This document shows positions 53,610 to 62,420 of a stretch of DNA of 64,000 nt, piece after piece. Positions within the stretch are counted from its first letter, which is position 1. Every line of letters starts with the position of its first letter. Made by a program: the position numbers and the translations under genes. The notes under the pieces are model-generated. The model was not told where the DNA came from, did not search any database, and worked only from the letters and a program-made list of their open reading frames with translations. The stretch is from Pricia antarctica (lineage in GTDB: Bacteria; Bacteroidota; Bacteroidia; Flavobacteriales; Flavobacteriaceae), in assembly GCF_900101815.1 (NCBI RefSeq), contig NZ_FNAO01000006.1, positions 62,001-126,000 of the forward strand, in the 5' to 3' direction.

Positions 53610-54161
53610 TTAAGCGGGTATCAATTTTTTCCTCAAGCTATTTTTTGCCCGGGATATCGTCGTTCTGCAATTGGCATAGCTGATATTCATAATTCGGCTG
53701 ACTTCCTCATAATCATAGCCTTCGATGAGATGTAAGGTCAAAGAAATCCGGTAGTTATCCTTTAATCGGTTCATGGTCTCCATCACTTTTTGAGCCTTCA
53801 GTTCGGTAGACGCATGGTCCGGAACACTTGTCTCGTTATATTCGACCTTGTACATTATATCTTGGAGTGCTATCTCATTCTTTTTCAGTTGTTTTCGATA
53901 GTGTTGAATGCTGTTATTGATAACAATGCGCTTCAACCAGGCCCCGAACGCGACCTCTCCCTTGAAGGTATGCAGTTTCGTAAATGCCTTTAAAAAGGAA
54001 TCCTGCATAACGTCTTCTGCCTCGTTGCTATTTTTTACGATTCTAAAGGATGTGTTGTACATAGCTCTGTAATAGCGGTTGTAGACCTCAAGCTGTGCAC
54101 TTTGTTTTCCTTCAAGACACCGTTGTATCAGCGTATCGATATGTTCCTCTTTGTGGCTCAA
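53610..54161 (-). CDS. ECF-type RNA polymerase sigma factor (TTG start)
   Basis: 183 residues. Sigma2 (EDVMQDSFLKAFTKLHTFKGEVAFGAWLKRIVINNSI, ~48-84) and sigma4 (YRISLTLHLIEGYDYEEVSRIMNISYANCRTTISRAKNSLR, ~137-178) are intact. No ATG starts the frame; TTG at 54161 is the plausible start. Stop to the next gene's start: 1 nt. It heads an operon of anti-sigma-like, DUF4097 and GIN-domain proteins, so it likely reads an envelope signal. Confidence 0.9.
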   Translation of the reverse strand: MSHKEEHIDTLIQRCLEGKQSAQLEVYNRYYRAMYNTSFRIVKNSNEAEDVMQDSFLKAFTKLHTFKGEVAFGAWLKRIVINNSIQHYRKQLKKNEIALQDIMYKVEYNETSVPDHASTELKAQKVMETMNRLKDNYRISLTLHLIEGYDYEEVSRIMNISYANCRTTISRAKNSLRKKLIPA

Positions 54162-54218
54162 AAAGTGGATGGTTTTTATAAGGATGGGATAAGTTAGGGA
54201 TTGTTACAGTTTTTTGGA

Positions 54219-54280
54219 TTTTTTTGGTTCCGAAATTTCAGGAAGTATTTGGGATTTGGCATTTGATATTTGGTGCTTCC
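54219..54280. repeat. TTTGGAATTTGG-type intergenic repeat, copy 3
   Basis: T-run, TTCCGAAATTTCAGG, then TATTTGGGATTTGG and TATTTGGTGC words, close to the copy at 48524-48575. Confidence 0.6.
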
Positions 54281-54416
54281 CCGAAGTCTGTGGCACAACA
54301 ATTGTCTTTATACGGTCGAAAGAAAAAGTTTTATTGTATTTTAATAGGCACTAAGGGGCCTTACAAGTATTTTATAATTTAAGATAATATAGGATTTCTG
54401 TCTCATCAATGACAGA

Positions 54417-56885
54417 ATGACCGAAAATATACCTATGGGAGATTCTAATTTTTCAGATTTTGACAATATGTCGTTACAGTCCATCGACGAGGATGCGGAA
54501 TTGATTCCGTTATTGACACCCGAGGACGAGGAGGAAATGGCCAACGAAAAGTTGCCGGAAACTTTGCCGATTTTGCCACTTCGCAATACGGTCCTGTTTC
54601 CCGGAGTCGTAATTCCGATCACGGCCGGACGGGATACTTCTATCAATTTAATAAAGGATGCCAACAATGGATCAAAGGTTATCGGCGTCGTTTCCCAAAA
54701 GGACGAGGAGACCGAAAATCCACATGCCAAGGATATCAATACCTTGGGCACGGTAGCCCGCATCTTACGCGTCCTAAAAATGCCGGATGGAAATACTACG
54801 GTCATCCTACAGGGCAAAAAACGTTTCGAAGTCGCTGAAATTCTTACCGAGAAGCCTTATATGACGGCAACGGTAAGAGAAACCGCCGAGGAAAGGCCGG
54901 AAAAAGACGGACAGGAATTTTTGGCCATTATTGAATCGATAAAAGATCTGGCGCTCAGGATTATTCGCGACAATCCGAATATTCCGAGTGAAGCCTCCTT
55001 TGCCATTAAGAACATCCAAAGCAACTCCTTTTTGATCAATTTTGTATCGTCGAACCTCAATCTCGGGGTGAAAGAAAAACAGGAACTTCTTGAAATCAAT
55101 AGTTTGCAAGAACGCGCCTTGTCCACTTTGAAATATATGAACGTGGAGCTTCAGAAATTGGAGCTTAAGAACAATATTCAGAGCAAGGTGCGCAGCGATA
55201 TGGACCAGCAGCAGCGCGAATATTTTCTTCACCAGCAAATGAAGACCATTCAGGAGGAGCTGGGCGGGGTATCCCATGATGATGAAGTGCTGGAAATGAA
55301 GGCGAGGGCCAAGAAAAAAAAATGGTCCAAAAAAATAGGTAAACACTTTGATAAGGAGCTCACCAAAATACAACGGATGAATCCGCAGGTCGCGGAGTAT
55401 TCCATCCAAAGAAATTATCTGGACCTTTTTCTAGATTTACCGTGGAATAAATACTCCAAGGATAAATTCGACTTAAAACGTGCGGAGAGAATTCTGGATC
55501 GAGACCATTATGGACTTGAGGATGTGAAACGCCGAATCATTGAATATTTAGCGGTACTGAAGCTTCGTAATGATATGAAATCCCCGATTTTGTGTCTTTA
55601 TGGTCCTCCTGGCGTTGGTAAGACCTCCCTTGGAAAATCCATTGCGGAAGCCTTGGGAAGGGAATATGTGCGGATGTCGTTAGGCGGCCTACGCGATGAG
55701 GCTGAAATACGCGGCCACCGGAAAACCTATATCGGCGCTATGCCCGGTAGGATTGTACAGAGCTTGAAAAAGGCGGGCACTTCGAATCCCGTTTTCATCC
55801 TCGACGAAATCGACAAACTGGCCAGTAGCCATCAGGGCGATCCGTCCTCCGCGATGTTGGAGGTGCTTGATCCCGAACAGAACAGCGAGTTCCACGATAA
55901 TTTTTTGGAGATGGGCTACGACCTGTCCAAAGTTATGTTCATCGCCACGGCCAACAACCTTTCGAACATTCAGCCCGCTTTGCTCGACCGTATGGAAATC
56001 ATTAAGGTGACTGGATACACCATCGAAGAAAAAGTCATGATTGCCAAAAGACACCTGCTGCCGAAGCAATTAAGGGAACACGGACTTACGGCGAAGGATA
56101 TCAAGATCGGAATGCCCCAATTGGAGAAAATCGTCGAGGGCTACACCCGGGAATCCGGCGTACGTGCCTTGGAAAAGCAGATTGCCAAAATGGTGCGTTA
56201 TGCGGCGAAAAATATTGCCACGGAAGAGAAATACAACATAAAAATATCGAAGGAAGACGTAGAAACCATTTTGGGCCCCGCACGAATGGAGCGCGATAAA
56301 TATGAGAACAACGATGTAGCAGGGGTAGTTACAGGATTGGCATGGACGAGCGTCGGCGGCGACATCCTTTTTATCGAATCCATTTTATCCAAGGGGAAAG
56401 GCACTTTGAATATTACGGGAAATCTTGGTAAAGTGATGAAGGAATCAGCCACTATCGCTATGGAGTATATCAAATCGAACGCCGATCGGTTCGGAATCGA
56501 TTCCGAGGTGTTCGAAAAGTATAATGTACATATTCACGTGCCGGAAGGAGCGACCCCGAAAGACGGACCAAGTGCCGGGATTACCATGTTGACATCCCTC
56601 GTCTCCCTTTTTACCCAGAAAAAGGTGAAGAAAAGTCTGGCCATGACCGGTGAAATCACGCTCCGGGGCAAGGTGCTTCCCGTCGGCGGTATCAAGGAAA
56701 AAATATTGGCGGCCAAACGGGCACGTATTAAAGAAATCATTCTTTGTAAGGACAATGAGAAGGACATCCTAGAAATTAAAAAGGACTATTTAAAAGGATT
56801 GACGTTCCACTATGTTACCGACATGCACGAAGTTGTCGATATTGCGATTACGGGGCAGACAGTGAAAAATGCCAAAAAATTGTAA
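54417..56885 (+). CDS. lon: ATP-dependent protease Lon
   Basis: 822 residues. A ~40-residue acidic leader precedes the LON substrate-binding domain ([19 protein letters not shown], ~45-63). The AAA+ module has Walker [10 protein letters not shown] (~397) and Walker [10 protein letters not shown]. The proteolytic domain has Ser in DGPSAGITM (~720) and Lys in [13 protein letters not shown] (~765). Full-length LonA. It degrades misfolded and regulatory proteins. The stop overlaps the cmk start in TAATG, so the two are co-translated. Confidence 0.97.
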   Translation: MTENIPMGDSNFSDFDNMSLQSIDEDAELIPLLTPEDEEEMANEKLPETLPILPLRNTVLFPGVVIPITAGRDTSINLIKDANNGSKVIGVVSQKDEETENPHAKDINTLGTVARILRVLKMPDGNTTVILQGKKRFEVAEILTEKPYMTATVRETAEERPEKDGQEFLAIIESIKDLALRIIRDNPNIPSEASFAIKNIQSNSFLINFVSSNLNLGVKEKQELLEINSLQERALSTLKYMNVELQKLELKNNIQSKVRSDMDQQQREYFLHQQMKTIQEELGGVSHDDEVLEMKARAKKKKWSKKIGKHFDKELTKIQRMNPQVAEYSIQRNYLDLFLDLPWNKYSKDKFDLKRAERILDRDHYGLEDVKRRIIEYLAVLKLRNDMKSPILCLYGPPGVGKTSLGKSIAEALGREYVRMSLGGLRDEAEIRGHRKTYIGAMPGRIVQSLKKAGTSNPVFILDEIDKLASSHQGDPSSAMLEVLDPEQNSEFHDNFLEMGYDLSKVMFIATANNLSNIQPALLDRMEIIKVTGYTIEEKVMIAKRHLLPKQLREHGLTAKDIKIGMPQLEKIVEGYTRESGVRALEKQIAKMVRYAAKNIATEEKYNIKISKEDVETILGPARMERDKYENNDVAGVVTGLAWTSVGGDILFIESILSKGKGTLNITGNLGKVMKESATIAMEYIKSNADRFGIDSEVFEKYNVHIHVPEGATPKDGPSAGITMLTSLVSLFTQKKVKKSLAMTGEITLRGKVLPVGGIKEKILAAKRARIKEIILCKDNEKDILEIKKDYLKGLTFHYVTDMHEVVDIAITGQTVKNAKKL

Positions 56886-57574
56886 TGCGAAAGATCACTA
56901 TTGCCATTGATGGCTATTCATCTACAGGAAAAAGCACGCTGGCCAAGCAATTGGCGCGGGCTTTGGGCTATGCCTATGTCGATACCGGGGCGATGTACCG
57001 GGCGGTAACGCTTTTTGCCATACGAAATGGGTTTATCGGCAATGGAACTGAACGTTTGCAGGCCCTTGTGCAGTTGTTGCCCAAAATTCGGTTAAAATTC
57101 GTACCCAATGCGGAACTGGGTTTTTCCGAAATGTATCTGAACGGTGAAAACGTAGAAGAGGAAATTCGCCAAATGGAAGTATCCAACCAGGTAAGCCGTA
57201 TTGCAGAAATTGAACAAGTGCGTTATAAGTTGGTGGACATGCAAAAAGCTATGGGAAAGAATAAAGGGATTGTCATGGACGGTCGCGACATCGGCACCAC
57301 CGTTTTTCCCGATGCCGAGCTGAAGATTTTCATGACTGCATCACTTCAGGCAAGGGCTACGAGAAGATATAAGGAACTTTTGGATAAAGGGGAGAACGTA
57401 GTCTACGACGAGGTACTCGAAAATGTTCAAAAACGGGATCATATCGATACCCATCGTGAATTTTCGCCTTTGAAAAAAGCGGAGGATGCCATTGTATTCG
57501 ACAACAGCGATATGGGGTTAAAAGAACAGTTCGAAAGGTTGGAGAGTATTGCGCGGCGGTATATGGAGAAATAG
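56885..57574 (+). CDS. cmk: Cytidylate kinase
   Basis: 229 residues. P-loop GYSSTGKST (~10-18), NMP-binding region DTGAMYRAVT (~38-47), VMDGRDIGTTVFP and LID region. It phosphorylates CMP/dCMP. 1-nt overlap with lon; the cmk-rpsA order in other bacteria makes the nearby rpsA unsurprising, although here an opposite-strand LysM gene lies between. Confidence 0.96.
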   Translation: MRKITIAIDGYSSTGKSTLAKQLARALGYAYVDTGAMYRAVTLFAIRNGFIGNGTERLQALVQLLPKIRLKFVPNAELGFSEMYLNGENVEEEIRQMEVSNQVSRIAEIEQVRYKLVDMQKAMGKNKGIVMDGRDIGTTVFPDAELKIFMTASLQARATRRYKELLDKGENVVYDEVLENVQKRDHIDTHREFSPLKKAEDAIVFDNSDMGLKEQFERLESIARRYMEK

Positions 57575-57618
57575 CTTTGCGCTTTGCGCCCAACGCTTTG
57601 CGCCGAAAGCTTTACGCC
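57574..57618. repeat. GCTTTGCGC simple repeats after cmk
   Basis: Three to four GCTTTGCG/GCTTTACG words in ~45 bp directly after the cmk stop. Another GCGC-rich patch lies at 57738-57774 near the LysM gene end. Confidence 0.6.
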
Positions 57619-57659
57619 ATTGGAATTTGTTTAAAGACATATCACAATACTCGCGCGGC

Positions 57660-57704
57660 CTGTCAAAAAGTAAACAGGGCCGACCATTTAGGGCGACCCT
57701 GTTT
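57660..57704 (-). terminator. Hairpin, probable terminator of the LysM gene
   Basis: AAACAGGG and CCCTGTTT (57672-57679, 57697-57704) flank a partly paired loop; on the minus strand a TTTTT follows. Imperfect, so moderate support. Confidence 0.5.
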
Positions 57705-57772
57705 AAATGTTGCGTTTGTCAACACATAAAATAAGTTTTTTGCGCAATGCGCATGGCGCCAAGCGCTAGCGA

Positions 57773-58153
57773 CTACGGATTCGGAATCACCAAAACCTGA
57801 TCTGGATGAATTACATCGGGGTTCTTCAAAATGCCCGAATTCGCCTCAAAAATCTTTTTGTACTTCATGGGGTCGCCATAATAGTGCTTGGAAATCTTGC
57901 TTAGCGATTCTCCGCTTTTTACCACGTGCCGTGCGTATACCGATTCGTCAGCAACTGTAATGTTGGCCTTTATATCCGATGGATTTTCGCCTCCGATTTC
58001 TTTGATTTTATCCCACAACAGATTTTTTTCATATTGGGTATTGGCTTGTCCCTTTACTTTTAAAACCCCGTTTTCCTCGGTTACGTCCCCGTCTTTAATA
58101 TTCAATTTTTCACCCAAGTTCAATACAGGCTGATATTTGTCTTTAACACTCAT
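57773..58153 (-). CDS. BON/LysM-type potassium-binding-like protein (Kbp/YgaU family)
   Basis: 126 residues, no signal peptide. The N-terminal half (~1-65) is BON-like; the C-terminal half (~72-126) is one LysM domain (RHVVKSGESLSKISKHYYGDPMKYKKIFEANSGILKNPDVIHPDQVLVIP). The order is that of Kbp/YgaU, a cytosolic K+-binding protein in E. coli. Single gene on the minus strand between cmk and rpsA. Confidence 0.85.
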   Translation of the reverse strand: MSVKDKYQPVLNLGEKLNIKDGDVTEENGVLKVKGQANTQYEKNLLWDKIKEIGGENPSDIKANITVADESVYARHVVKSGESLSKISKHYYGDPMKYKKIFEANSGILKNPDVIHPDQVLVIPNP

Positions 58154-58266
58154 AATAATAGCTTTAAAATGATTAAAATAATGGCTCTCAAGATAAGGAT
58201 AATTGGCTTATTTTAGGGAATTTGGCCAAAAATTCTTCGGATGAATATAACCTGTGATATATAAGG

Positions 58267-58297
58267 TTGCTAAAACAAGAATAATATCGTATTTTTG
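58267..58297 (+). promoter_or_regulatory. rpsA promoter
   Basis: TTG (58267-58269), 20 nt, TATTTTTG (58290-58297): an excellent Bacteroidota promoter. The leader to the ATG at 58417 is ~115 nt and contains a short CTACG...CGTAG stem, a possible site of S1 autoregulation. Confidence 0.8.
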
Positions 58298-58416
58298 CAC
58301 TCCTTTTTTACAGGGTAGCAAGAGGAAAAGGGATACTGAAAACTATAATTTTAACTACTTCTACGGCGATTGTTCAACTCTTGTAGCATCGTAGGATACA
58401 AATTTTAAATCGGCAA

Positions 58417-60270
58417 ATGGCTGAAGAAAAAGCAACCGCAGAGGTGGAAGAAACCACCGACGCACAACAGGAACAGGACGTTCAACAGGAACAGAAAGTG
58501 AAAGAAGAGGCCCCAAAACAAAATCCCCAGGAATTTTTGGAGAATTTTGATTGGGAAAAATACGAAGAGGGCATAGAGCCGGTCGACGACGCGAAATTGG
58601 CGGAATTCGAAAAATTGGTTACGGAGAATTTCGTGGATACTGCAGACGAAGAAGTCGTTGAAGGTACTGTTACCTATATGACCGAACGTGAGGCGATTAT
58701 AGACATCAACGCAAAGTCCGAAGGTGTTATTTCCCTTAACGAATTCCGTTATAATCCCGATTTGAAGGTCGGTGATAAAGTTGACGTGCTTATCGATATC
58801 CGTGAGGATAAAAGCGGGCAGTTGATCTTATCCCACAGAAAGGCCAGAACGATTATGGCTTGGGACCGGGTGAACAAATCCCATGACGAAGAATTGGTCG
58901 TAAGCGGATTTGTGAAATGTAGAACGAAAGGCGGTATGATCGTCGATGTATTCGGAATCGAGGCCTTCTTGCCCGGTTCTCAAATCGATGTCAAGCCGAT
59001 TCGCGATTACGATCAGTATGTAGGTAAGACTATGGAATTCAAGGTGGTGAAAATCAACCACGAGTTCAAAAACGTAGTAGTATCTCATAAAGCTCTGATC
59101 GAGGCCGATATCGAAGAGCAGAAAAAAGAAATTATCAGCCAGTTGGAAAAAGGACAGGTGTTGGAAGGTGTTGTGAAAAACATCACTTCGTATGGTGTGT
59201 TCGTAGATCTTGGTGGTGTAGATGGATTGGTGCATATTACCGACTTGTCGTGGAGCAGAATCAATCACCCGAACGAAGTGGTCGATTTGGATCAGAAAAT
59301 CAACGTGGTTATCCTCGATTTCGACGAGAACAAATCACGTATCCAACTAGGTATGAAGCAGTTGGAGAAACATCCTTGGGATGCCTTGAGCGATGAGATC
59401 AAGATTGGCGATAAAGTCAAAGGTAAAGTTGTGGTTATTGCCGACTACGGGGCGTTTGTCGAAGTGGTAGAAGGTGTAGAAGGCCTGATCCACGTATCTG
59501 AAATGTCTTGGTCAACACACTTGCGTTCGGCGCAGGATTTCGTAAACGTAGGCGATGAGGTAGATGCGGTAGTATTGACCTTAGACCGCGAAGACCGAAA
59601 AATGTCTTTGGGTATCAAGCAATTGACTCCAGATCCATGGACGGATATTACCTCTAAGTATCCTGTTGGTTCGAAACATAAAGGGATTGTTCGCAATTTC
59701 ACCAATTTCGGTGTCTTTGTAGAAATGGAAGAAGGTATCGACGGATTAATTTATATCTCCGATTTATCTTGGACCAAGAAAATCAAGCATCCCTCGGAAT
59801 TCGTCAACGTTGGCGAAACTATTGAAGTGGAAGTGCTAGAATTGGATGTGGAAGGCCGCAAACTGAGTATCGGTCACAAGCAGGTTACCGAAAACCCATG
59901 GGACAAATACGAAAAAGAGTTTGCCCTAGGTACTATTCATAAAGCCACTATTGGCGACATGGTAGATAAAGGGGCGACTATCGATTTCAACGAAGACATT
60001 ACGGCTTTTGTACCGCAACGTCACTTGGAGAAAGAAGATGGTAAAAAGCTCGGTAAGGGCGAAGAGGCCGAATTCAAGATTATTGAATTCAATAAAGACT
60101 TCAAAAGGGTCGTAGCCAGTCATACCGCTATTTTCCGTGAAGAGGAGATACGCAATGTCAAGCAGGCACAGAAGAAAGCCGCTGCCGCTGCCGATGAGGC
60201 CAAGCCTACCTTAGGTGACGCTAACGAGGCCTTACAGGCATTGAAAAAGAAAATGGAAGGTAACGAGTAG
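58417..60270 (+). CDS. rpsA: 30S ribosomal protein S1
   Basis: 617 residues. An acidic Glu/Gln-rich leader (~1-60) precedes about six S1 (OB-fold) domains, each with the ..G.V..I..YGAFV.V..G..GL.H.SEMS pattern. The clearest are at ~75-140, ~160-225, ~240-310 (YGVFVDLGGVDGLVHITDLSW), ~330-395, ~415-480 and ~500-560. It ends with an Ala/Lys-rich tail. Binds mRNA during initiation. Strong own promoter and terminator. Confidence 0.96.
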   Translation: MAEEKATAEVEETTDAQQEQDVQQEQKVKEEAPKQNPQEFLENFDWEKYEEGIEPVDDAKLAEFEKLVTENFVDTADEEVVEGTVTYMTEREAIIDINAKSEGVISLNEFRYNPDLKVGDKVDVLIDIREDKSGQLILSHRKARTIMAWDRVNKSHDEELVVSGFVKCRTKGGMIVDVFGIEAFLPGSQIDVKPIRDYDQYVGKTMEFKVVKINHEFKNVVVSHKALIEADIEEQKKEIISQLEKGQVLEGVVKNITSYGVFVDLGGVDGLVHITDLSWSRINHPNEVVDLDQKINVVILDFDENKSRIQLGMKQLEKHPWDALSDEIKIGDKVKGKVVVIADYGAFVEVVEGVEGLIHVSEMSWSTHLRSAQDFVNVGDEVDAVVLTLDREDRKMSLGIKQLTPDPWTDITSKYPVGSKHKGIVRNFTNFGVFVEMEEGIDGLIYISDLSWTKKIKHPSEFVNVGETIEVEVLELDVEGRKLSIGHKQVTENPWDKYEKEFALGTIHKATIGDMVDKGATIDFNEDITAFVPQRHLEKEDGKKLGKGEEAEFKIIEFNKDFKRVVASHTAIFREEEIRNVKQAQKKAAAAADEAKPTLGDANEALQALKKKMEGNE

Positions 60271-60295
60271 TACGTAGTTTTTGATTTAAGGACTG

Positions 60296-60335
60296 AAAAA
60301 CCCCGTTCGCATGGTTATGCGAACGGGGTTTTAAT
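60296..60335 (+). terminator. rpsA intrinsic terminator
   Basis: Perfect 12-bp stem CCCCGTTCGCAT/ATGCGAACGGGG (60301-60328) with a 4-nt loop, preceded by A5 and followed by TTTTAATAT. Likely effective in both directions. Confidence 0.95.
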
Positions 60336-60408
60336 ATACTATATTTTAGTACTGCGAAATAAGGTTCGTAGTAGGTTCTTATGATGTTATTGAAATTATT
60401 AGCTGGTT

Positions 60409-60744
60409 TTATAAAGGCTCATCAACGCGATCAGCTTGATCAGCCTCAGGAATTTGCTCTATAAACTCGTGCTGGGAGATATCGGCATTCGGTCCATAGG
60501 CCATCAATAGGGTTCCCTTCAATCCATCTGGAGCTTTGATAGCGTAGAGAATCGATAAATCGGAAGGGTTACTCATGCCCTCAAAACGATTTTCGCCCAT
60601 AATCATAAGATCAGTCGGTTCAAACTCTTGGCTGGTCTCGGATGAGATTAACTTTCCTTTGACTATCCTAAAATTATCAGTGAATCCCTTTTCTTTATAT
60701 TCTTTGATGAATTCTAGTTCATGTTTGGCATATTCATCTTCCAT
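60409..60744 (-). CDS. Conserved hypothetical protein
   Basis: 111 residues, acidic, no signal or TM. EYAKHELEFIKEYKEKGFTDNFRIVKGKLISSE, then DLMIMGENRFEGMSNPSDLSILYAI and GLKGTLLMAYGPNAD, suggests a small alpha/beta fold. It is conserved in Flavobacteriia by my recollection but has no function I can name. It faces the rpsA terminator. Confidence 0.75.
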   Translation of the reverse strand: MEDEYAKHELEFIKEYKEKGFTDNFRIVKGKLISSETSQEFEPTDLMIMGENRFEGMSNPSDLSILYAIKAPDGLKGTLLMAYGPNADISQHEFIEQIPEADQADRVDEPL

Positions 60745-61080
60745 ATCTCTATATTTTTTAAATTATACCGGTATTTTAGAAGCTTTTTCTATCCGGTATT
60801 AATCACGATGTGTTAGGATTGTCTTTCAGAAAGTCCTCGATTGCTCATTTCAATACACGGTAATAAATAATGAAACTATACTTTCTATTATCGGCTGGTG
60901 GACTTTATTGCAATAAAAAGTAACCATATCCAAAAATGGGTTGGGCCTATTACATTTTGGGTCAAAGGGCTTTCTCCCTTTTGTTATGGTAAATGTATTA
61001 GGGTCAAGAATAAGATGATTTGCGACCGCGAGCGCATGGGGTTAAATTCTATCTTTAAACCTTAGAAAATAAATACTCAA
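60745..61080. other. Intergenic region before the YtxH gene
   Basis: 336 bp with no defensible gene; AT-rich and with no clear promoter pair. Confidence 0.5.
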
Positions 61081-61452
61081 ATGGGAAAGACAGAAACTAC
61101 TGGAAAAATATTTATGGCCGTCTTGGCCGGTGCGGCTATAGGTGCAACCGTGGCCGTGCTTTATGCACCGGAAAGTGGTAAAGTAACGAGAACAAAAATC
61201 AAGGATGAGGCGGTCAAAGGTTCTGAAGAAATTGCAAGTAGGGTAAGGAATTTAACTGACAGTGCGAAACAGGATCTATCGGAGAGCGGTGACAGTCTAA
61301 GTTATCTCGTTGTATCTGCAGTGGTACGCACAATATTTAATCTGGAAAAAGTCGTTCAAATAGTAAAGGATAAACTTTCCGAAATGGTACACGAGGCGGA
61401 ACTAACGAAAAATAACCATCGGATTATCGAACTTCCATCAGAAGATAATTGA
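61081..61452 (+). CDS. YtxH-domain protein
   Basis: 123 residues. The N-terminus MGKTETTGKIFMAVLAGAAIGATVAVLYAPESG is the YtxH membrane segment (Gly/Ala-rich helix then APxSG), followed by a charged amphipathic coiled region (KIKDEAVKGSEEIASRVRNLTDSAKQDLSES). This stress-linked small membrane protein family has no defined activity. It stands among other small stress-type genes. Confidence 0.85.
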   Translation: MGKTETTGKIFMAVLAGAAIGATVAVLYAPESGKVTRTKIKDEAVKGSEEIASRVRNLTDSAKQDLSESGDSLSYLVVSAVVRTIFNLEKVVQIVKDKLSEMVHEAELTKNNHRIIELPSEDN

Positions 61453-61863
61453 TGCAATTTTGGTCGTGTAATATATTTAGAAAAGTGATGCTGACACTCG
61501 CAAAGAATACTCCGTACTTTATATATCTATATTCAATTTTTTTTCTTCCTTCTTGACCGCTATTTCACTAGGCTGAATGCCATGACCGTAGTGGTCGGCG
61601 TATACCTTAGTGAACTCCGCCCCAAAATTATAAGATTAAACAGGAGTAAGACGCCCAAAGTAAAATCAGCACGACGAAGCCTGCAGCCCCGTAGGTACGA
61701 ATTCAGTATTCTTGTCAGTTTCTTTGTTGTCCATACTAATTTAATTTGCTTTTGTATCCTCGGCAAAAAAACCCAATCAAGCCAGTTTCATCGACTCGTT
61801 CCGATGGATTTTTGTGAATAAAAAGGGCGCCGTGTTGAGCGCCCCTTCAATTAGTCTTAAAAT
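61453..61863. other. Intergenic region with a possible frameshifted small gene
   Basis: 411 bp. On the minus strand from ~61736 an ATG opens MDNKETDKNTEFVP, and the adjacent frames then read GAAGFVVLILLWASYS and LLLFNLIILGR, so a small one-helix protein may have been broken by frameshifts. A terminator for the next minus-strand gene is at its right end. Confidence 0.4.
61818..61846 (-). terminator. Intrinsic terminator of the DUF2383 gene
   Basis: GGGCGC/GCGCCC stem (61825-61830 with 61839-61844), followed on the minus strand by a T-run. Confidence 0.8.
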
Positions 61864-62313
61864 TTAATGCAGACTTTCTAAGCTGTCATTTTTTGCAATG
61901 TCCCGTTGAATATCGTCCCGCTGTGCAATCAGTAAATTTTTAAGTCCGATTGGGAGATTGTCATATTTGATGACATCGTTATACTCATCAATCGCTGCCT
62001 TATCACCGGTGAGGGATTCTTCTAGCATAGACTCATCGCTATCCGCAGAAAATAAATTTTTGATATCCATCCATGCACGGTGTACAGTGCCCCCAAATGA
62101 TCCACTATCGTCGAAATCGGTAAAGGCGCCCTTGATTTCCCGTCTAAGGTTGATATTGAATTCCTTTCTTTTGATCGCCTTTTGACGGAAATAAACCGTT
62201 AAAGTATGACTGTCGGCGTTTTCGGCAGCTTTTTCATACCCTTTAAAGGCATCTTCGTTCTTCGCTAAAATCTCTTTAATTTCATCGAATATTTCTTCAG
62301 TTTTTTTGCTCAT
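61864..62313 (-). CDS. DUF2383 (PA2169-family) four-helix-bundle protein
   Basis: 149 residues. Helical, acidic: EIFDEIKEILAKNEDAFKGYEKAAENADSHTLTVYFRQKAIKRKEF, then the conserved GSFGGTVHRAWMDIKNLF and LLIAQRDDIQRDIAKNDSL. The PA2169 family is ferritin-like in fold, often stress induced; some members lack the metal ligands, and I cannot assign metal binding here. Single gene with its own terminator. Confidence 0.85.
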   Translation of the reverse strand: MSKKTEEIFDEIKEILAKNEDAFKGYEKAAENADSHTLTVYFRQKAIKRKEFNINLRREIKGAFTDFDDSGSFGGTVHRAWMDIKNLFSADSDESMLEESLTGDKAAIDEYNDVIKYDNLPIGLKNLLIAQRDDIQRDIAKNDSLESLH

Positions 62314-62420
62314 GATATTTTATTTTTAAGGTTATCTAAAATTAGATGCAAGTGAGCCATGGGTTTATTCTTTTTGAAAGAATTTTTGACTGCATCCAGA
62401 TTGTTATAGAGATTTTTGGT

